From the NCBI GenBank assembly GCA_945906915.1, contig CAMDSI010000103.1, positions 1-7,458 on the forward strand: a stretch of DNA of 7,458 nt, in the 5' to 3' direction. The notes below the pieces were generated by a model, which did not search any database, was not told the DNA's origin, and saw nothing but the letters and a program-made list of their open reading frames with translations. The translations under genes were made by a program, and so were the position numbers. Shown one piece after another: positions 5,224-7,458 of this stretch (positions within the stretch are counted from its first letter, which is position 1; the number at the start of each line of letters is the position of its first letter). Source of the DNA: Spirosoma fluviale. GTDB lineage: Bacteria > Bacteroidota > Bacteroidia > Cytophagales > Spirosomataceae.

Positions 5224-7458
5224 TTACACGCGCATGATGGCCTCCTCTAGGTTAAAGATTAATTGAATTGTCAGCATCATCGCCGCCGTGGATCCCGTGA
5301 CCGCTGCCTTATCCTGTTTGTATTCCCCTATTTTCATCAATTTCTGGACTTTTTTAGGGTTTTTCACACAAGATTCCTGCTCGGCCTTATAATAGTTCAG
5401 CAGCATGGTTAGCTCCTTTTCTTTCGGGGCACGGCAAACAATTCGTCTAAATGCCCGCGTTAATTTCTCTTCCATGGATCCCTTTTCATGTGAGATTCGA
5501 CTAGCCAAAACGCGGGAACTTTCTAACACATGGGGATCATTCATCATGACCAAAGCCTGCAAGGGAGTATTCGTTCGACCTCTTTGGACTTCGCATTGAT
5601 CTCGGTTACTCGCGTCGAAAATTAACATGGTAGGCGGCGGAACAGTTCTTTTAATAAAGACATACATCCCGCGACGATACAAATCTTGGTTATGGTCTTG
5701 GATATAATTCATCAACGATCCGCGGCCGGAGGTAGCTACTTCCCAAAGCCCTTTAGGCTGGTAGGTCTTCACGCTAGGGCCGCCGATTTCCTGATTTAAA
5801 ATACCTGCGGAGGCTAATACTTGATCGCGGATTTGTTCCGCCGGAATGCGAATGCGAGACATGCGCGATAAATAGATATTTTCTGGATCCACTTTTTGGG
5901 CTGCCGTAGTGACCGTTGAAGCTTGTCGGTAAGTCGCTGACATAACGATTTGTTTTACCAAACGTTTGATATTCCAGCCATGTGTTTGGAAATCAACCGC
6001 TAGCCAATCCAATAATTCTGGATGTGTCGGAAGTTCGCCTTGCATGCCAAAATCCCCCAATGTTTTCACGATGCCCCTCCCAAAAAATTGCCCCCACATC
6101 CGGTTCACGAATACGCGAGAAGTCAATGGGTTAGCAGGATCTAACAGCCAGCGGGCTAGTCCGAGTCTATTTTGACTGTATTTGGCGGGGCTGAAAGGAA
6201 GGATACTTTTGGGAATACCTGCCTGAACTTCTGGCCCATGCATATCATAATTTCCTCTCGAAAGGACATAGGTAGGCCTCCAGCGAACAGAATCTGTCAT
6301 CACCATGACATCCACCGCGGCGGTGTCTTTTTTGTGAATAAACTTCAAAATCGATTGCACATCTTTTGTGGAGATGGACATATTCGGAGGATCGGCGAAG
6401 GAGGCATCTATCGTCCCAAACAAGCCTTTTTCAGGAACCTGATTAAAGAAAGCATAGGTGCTGTAATAATCTTTTTGGGATATCGGATCGTATTTATGGT
6501 CGTGGCAGCGCGCGCATTCGAAGGTGAGTGCGAGGAAAGATTTGGAAAAAGTATTCGTTCGATCATTCACATATTCCACGCGGTATTCCTCATCGATAAC
6601 GCCACCTTCTTGGGTGATCTTGTGATTGCGGTTAAAACCCGTGGCTAACATCATCTCCTTAGTAGGACGAGGCATTAAATCCCCGGCTAATTGCCAAGAG
6701 GCAAATTTCGCATACGAATAATTCGAATTAAAGGCATGAATCACCCAGTCCCGCCACGGCCACATCGTTCTAAGGCCATCGTCCTGGTACCCATGAGAAT
6801 CCGCATAACGGGCTAAATCCAGCCAGCTAACGGACATTTTTTCGCCATAATGCTTACTGCCTAGCAACTCATTAACCATCTTTTCATAGGCTTGCGGGCT
6901 ATCATCTTTCAGAAAACGATCCTGCATCTCGAGGCTAGGCGGCAGACCTGTTAAATCCAGGGCCACTCGTTTTAATAGCTGCTCTTTCCCTGCCTCTGGA
7001 CTAGGCTCAAGCGACTTCTCCGTCATTTTTGCATAGACAAAAAAATCGATCGGATTGCGAACCCAATCTTCATCTGCCTTTGGTAATTCTGACTTTACCG
7101 GCTTAATAAAAGCCCAGTGGGGCTTGTAAACGGCACCTTGCTTGATCCATTTTTCGATCAAATCAATTTCATGCGATGTTACCGTTAGATGTGAGCTCAT
7201 CGTAGGCATGCGAAGCGAGGTATCTTTTGTAATCAAACGCTGGAAAGCATCCGAAGATTCCGGGTGGCCTGGAACAATGGCGTGCATCGAAGGATTGTCT
7301 TTAAACGCAGCATAAGCTCCTTCCGGGGTATCTAAACGCAAGTTTGATTTACGCTTATTCGCATCAGGCCCGTGGCATTTAAAGCAACGATCAGAAAGGA
7401 TAGGGCGTATATGGTAATTATAGTCAATCACATCCGGCATGGACGTGTCTTGTGCTTG
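5224..7458 (-). CDS. PSCyt1-DUF1549-DUF1553 (PSD1) family periplasmic cytochrome protein, 5' end cut off by the window
   Basis: An ATG at 7440 is available, but it is probably not the start: the frame stays open to the right edge, and the six codons before it read QAQDTS, like the end of a Bacteroidota signal peptide. The true start should lie a few dozen codons outside. Residue numbers here count from the ATG at 7440. A PSCyt1 cytochrome c domain covers about 1-105, with CFKCH at 19-23 (bases 7372-7386), GPD after it, and likely axial Met78 in RMPTM. DUF1549 (PSCyt2) covers about 125-335, with LTGLPP (163-168), SWLDLARYADSHGYQDD (205-221) and a second CxxCH, CARCH, at 309-313 within CARCHDHKYDPISQKDYY. 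DUF1553 (PSD1) covers about 420-720, with SRVFVNRMWGQFFGRGIV (441-458), DFGMQGELPTHPELLDWLA (463-481) and RTNTPLQALVMMNDP (622-636). The domain between DUF1549 and DUF1553 that many planctomycete members carry is reduced to about 80 residues. First visible gene of the operon. The family's reaction is unknown; a redox role in the periplasm is inferred from the heme motifs. Confidence 0.93.
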   Translation of the reverse strand, partial: QAQDTSMPDVIDYNYHIRPILSDRCFKCHGPDANKRKSNLRLDTPEGAYAAFKDNPSMHAIVPGHPESSDAFQRLITKDTSLRMPTMSSHLTVTSHEIDLIEKWIKQGAVYKPHWAFIKPVKSELPKADEDWVRNPIDFFVYAKMTEKSLEPSPEAGKEQLLKRVALDLTGLPPSLEMQDRFLKDDSPQAYEKMVNELLGSKHYGEKMSVSWLDLARYADSHGYQDDGLRTMWPWRDWVIHAFNSNYSYAKFASWQLAGDLMPRPTKEMMLATGFNRNHKITQEGGVIDEEYRVEYVNDRTNTFSKSFLALTFECARCHDHKYDPISQKDYYSTYAFFNQVPEKGLFGTIDASFADPPNMSISTKDVQSILKFIHKKDTAAVDVMVMTDSVRWRPTYVLSRGNYDMHGPEVQAGIPKSILPFSPAKYSQNRLGLARWLLDPANPLTSRVFVNRMWGQFFGRGIVKTLGDFGMQGELPTHPELLDWLAVDFQTHGWNIKRLVKQIVMSATYRQASTVTTAAQKVDPENIYLSRMSRIRIPAEQIRDQVLASAGILNQEIGGPSVKTYQPKGLWEVATSGRGSLMNYIQDHNQDLYRRGMYVFIKRTVPPPTMLIFDASNRDQCEVQRGRTNTPLQALVMMNDPHVLESSRVLASRISHEKGSMEEKLTRAFRRIVCRAPKEKELTMLLNYYKAEQESCVKNPKKVQKLMKIGEYKQDKAAVTGSTAAMMLTIQLIFNLEEAIMRV

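Larger units (their letters stand above)
1672..7458 (-). other. Three-gene operon: PSD1 cytochrome, DUF1501, membrane cytochrome
   Basis: The three minus-strand genes follow each other with no room for internal promoters or terminators. The PSD1 stop and the DUF1501 start are separated by a single base (TAATATG at 5226-5220). The DUF1501 stop and the membrane cytochrome start overlap by one base (TAATG at 3773-3769). Such spacing favours a single messenger and reinitiation by the same ribosome, which would hold the products at linked levels. The operon promoter, and any further upstream genes, lie beyond the right edge. No hairpin followed by a T run is seen after the last stop at 1672; downstream sequence is the antisense of the small plus-strand gene. 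Confidence 0.8.

Noticed and set aside
5241..5248. AGAGGAGG on the minus strand as the Shine-Dalgarno site of the DUF1501 gene
   Set aside because: It stands 18 bases before the ATG, too far for normal use, and is inside the PSD1 coding sequence (codons for LEEAI). Coupled translation from the adjacent stop is the simpler explanation.
6172..6648. Plus-strand open frame of 158 codons
   Set aside because: It is antisense to the DUF1549 region of the PSD1 gene, which is supported by strong motifs including CARCH. The plus-strand product shows no domain.
7438..7440. ATG at 7440 as the true start of the PSD1 gene
   Set aside because: The frame remains open to the window edge, the preceding codons resemble the end of a signal peptide, and a cytochrome c domain protein needs export, so the start is expected outside.

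Overview
The window looks like a chromosomal segment of a free-living member of the Bacteroidota, probably a Cytophagales-like heterotroph. Three things point that way. The base composition is moderate. One promoter candidate has the Bacteroidota form (TTTC, 20 bases, TATTTTTG, close to the consensus TTTG-N19-21-TAnnTTTG). The secreted proteins have signal ends such as FSQ and QAQD and belong to families shared by Bacteroidota and Planctomycetota. The genus cannot be fixed from the sequence alone.

Layout from left to right: (1) bases 1-1259, minus strand, hold a secreted PhoPQ-activated pathogenicity-related (PqaA-type) alpha/beta hydrolase whose C-terminus lies beyond the left edge. (2) A 140-base divergent spacer follows, with a promoter candidate for the next gene. 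(3) Bases 1400-1675, plus strand, encode a small two-helix membrane protein of unknown function. (4) Bases 1672-7458, minus strand, hold a compact three-gene operon read right to left: a PSCyt1-DUF1549-DUF1553 (PSD1) protein whose start lies beyond the right edge, then a Tat-exported DUF1501 protein, then a five-helix membrane protein carrying a cytochrome c motif, leucine-rich repeats, an Fn3-associated-like domain and a discoidin-like C-terminus. The spacings are 1 base and a 1-base stop/start overlap, so the three are probably translated in a coupled way. The last operon gene and the small plus-strand gene converge and share their stop codons.

How the genes may work together (inference): all three operon products should act in or facing the periplasm. 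Two carry CxxCH heme c motifs, and the membrane one also has conserved histidines on its helices that could hold heme b. The simplest model is a periplasmic oxidation or degradation module: PSD1 and DUF1501 process a substrate, perhaps a complex carbohydrate, and electrons pass to the membrane through the last protein. The substrate and reaction are not known from the sequence. There are no RNA genes, mobile elements, CRISPR arrays or convincing terminators in the window.
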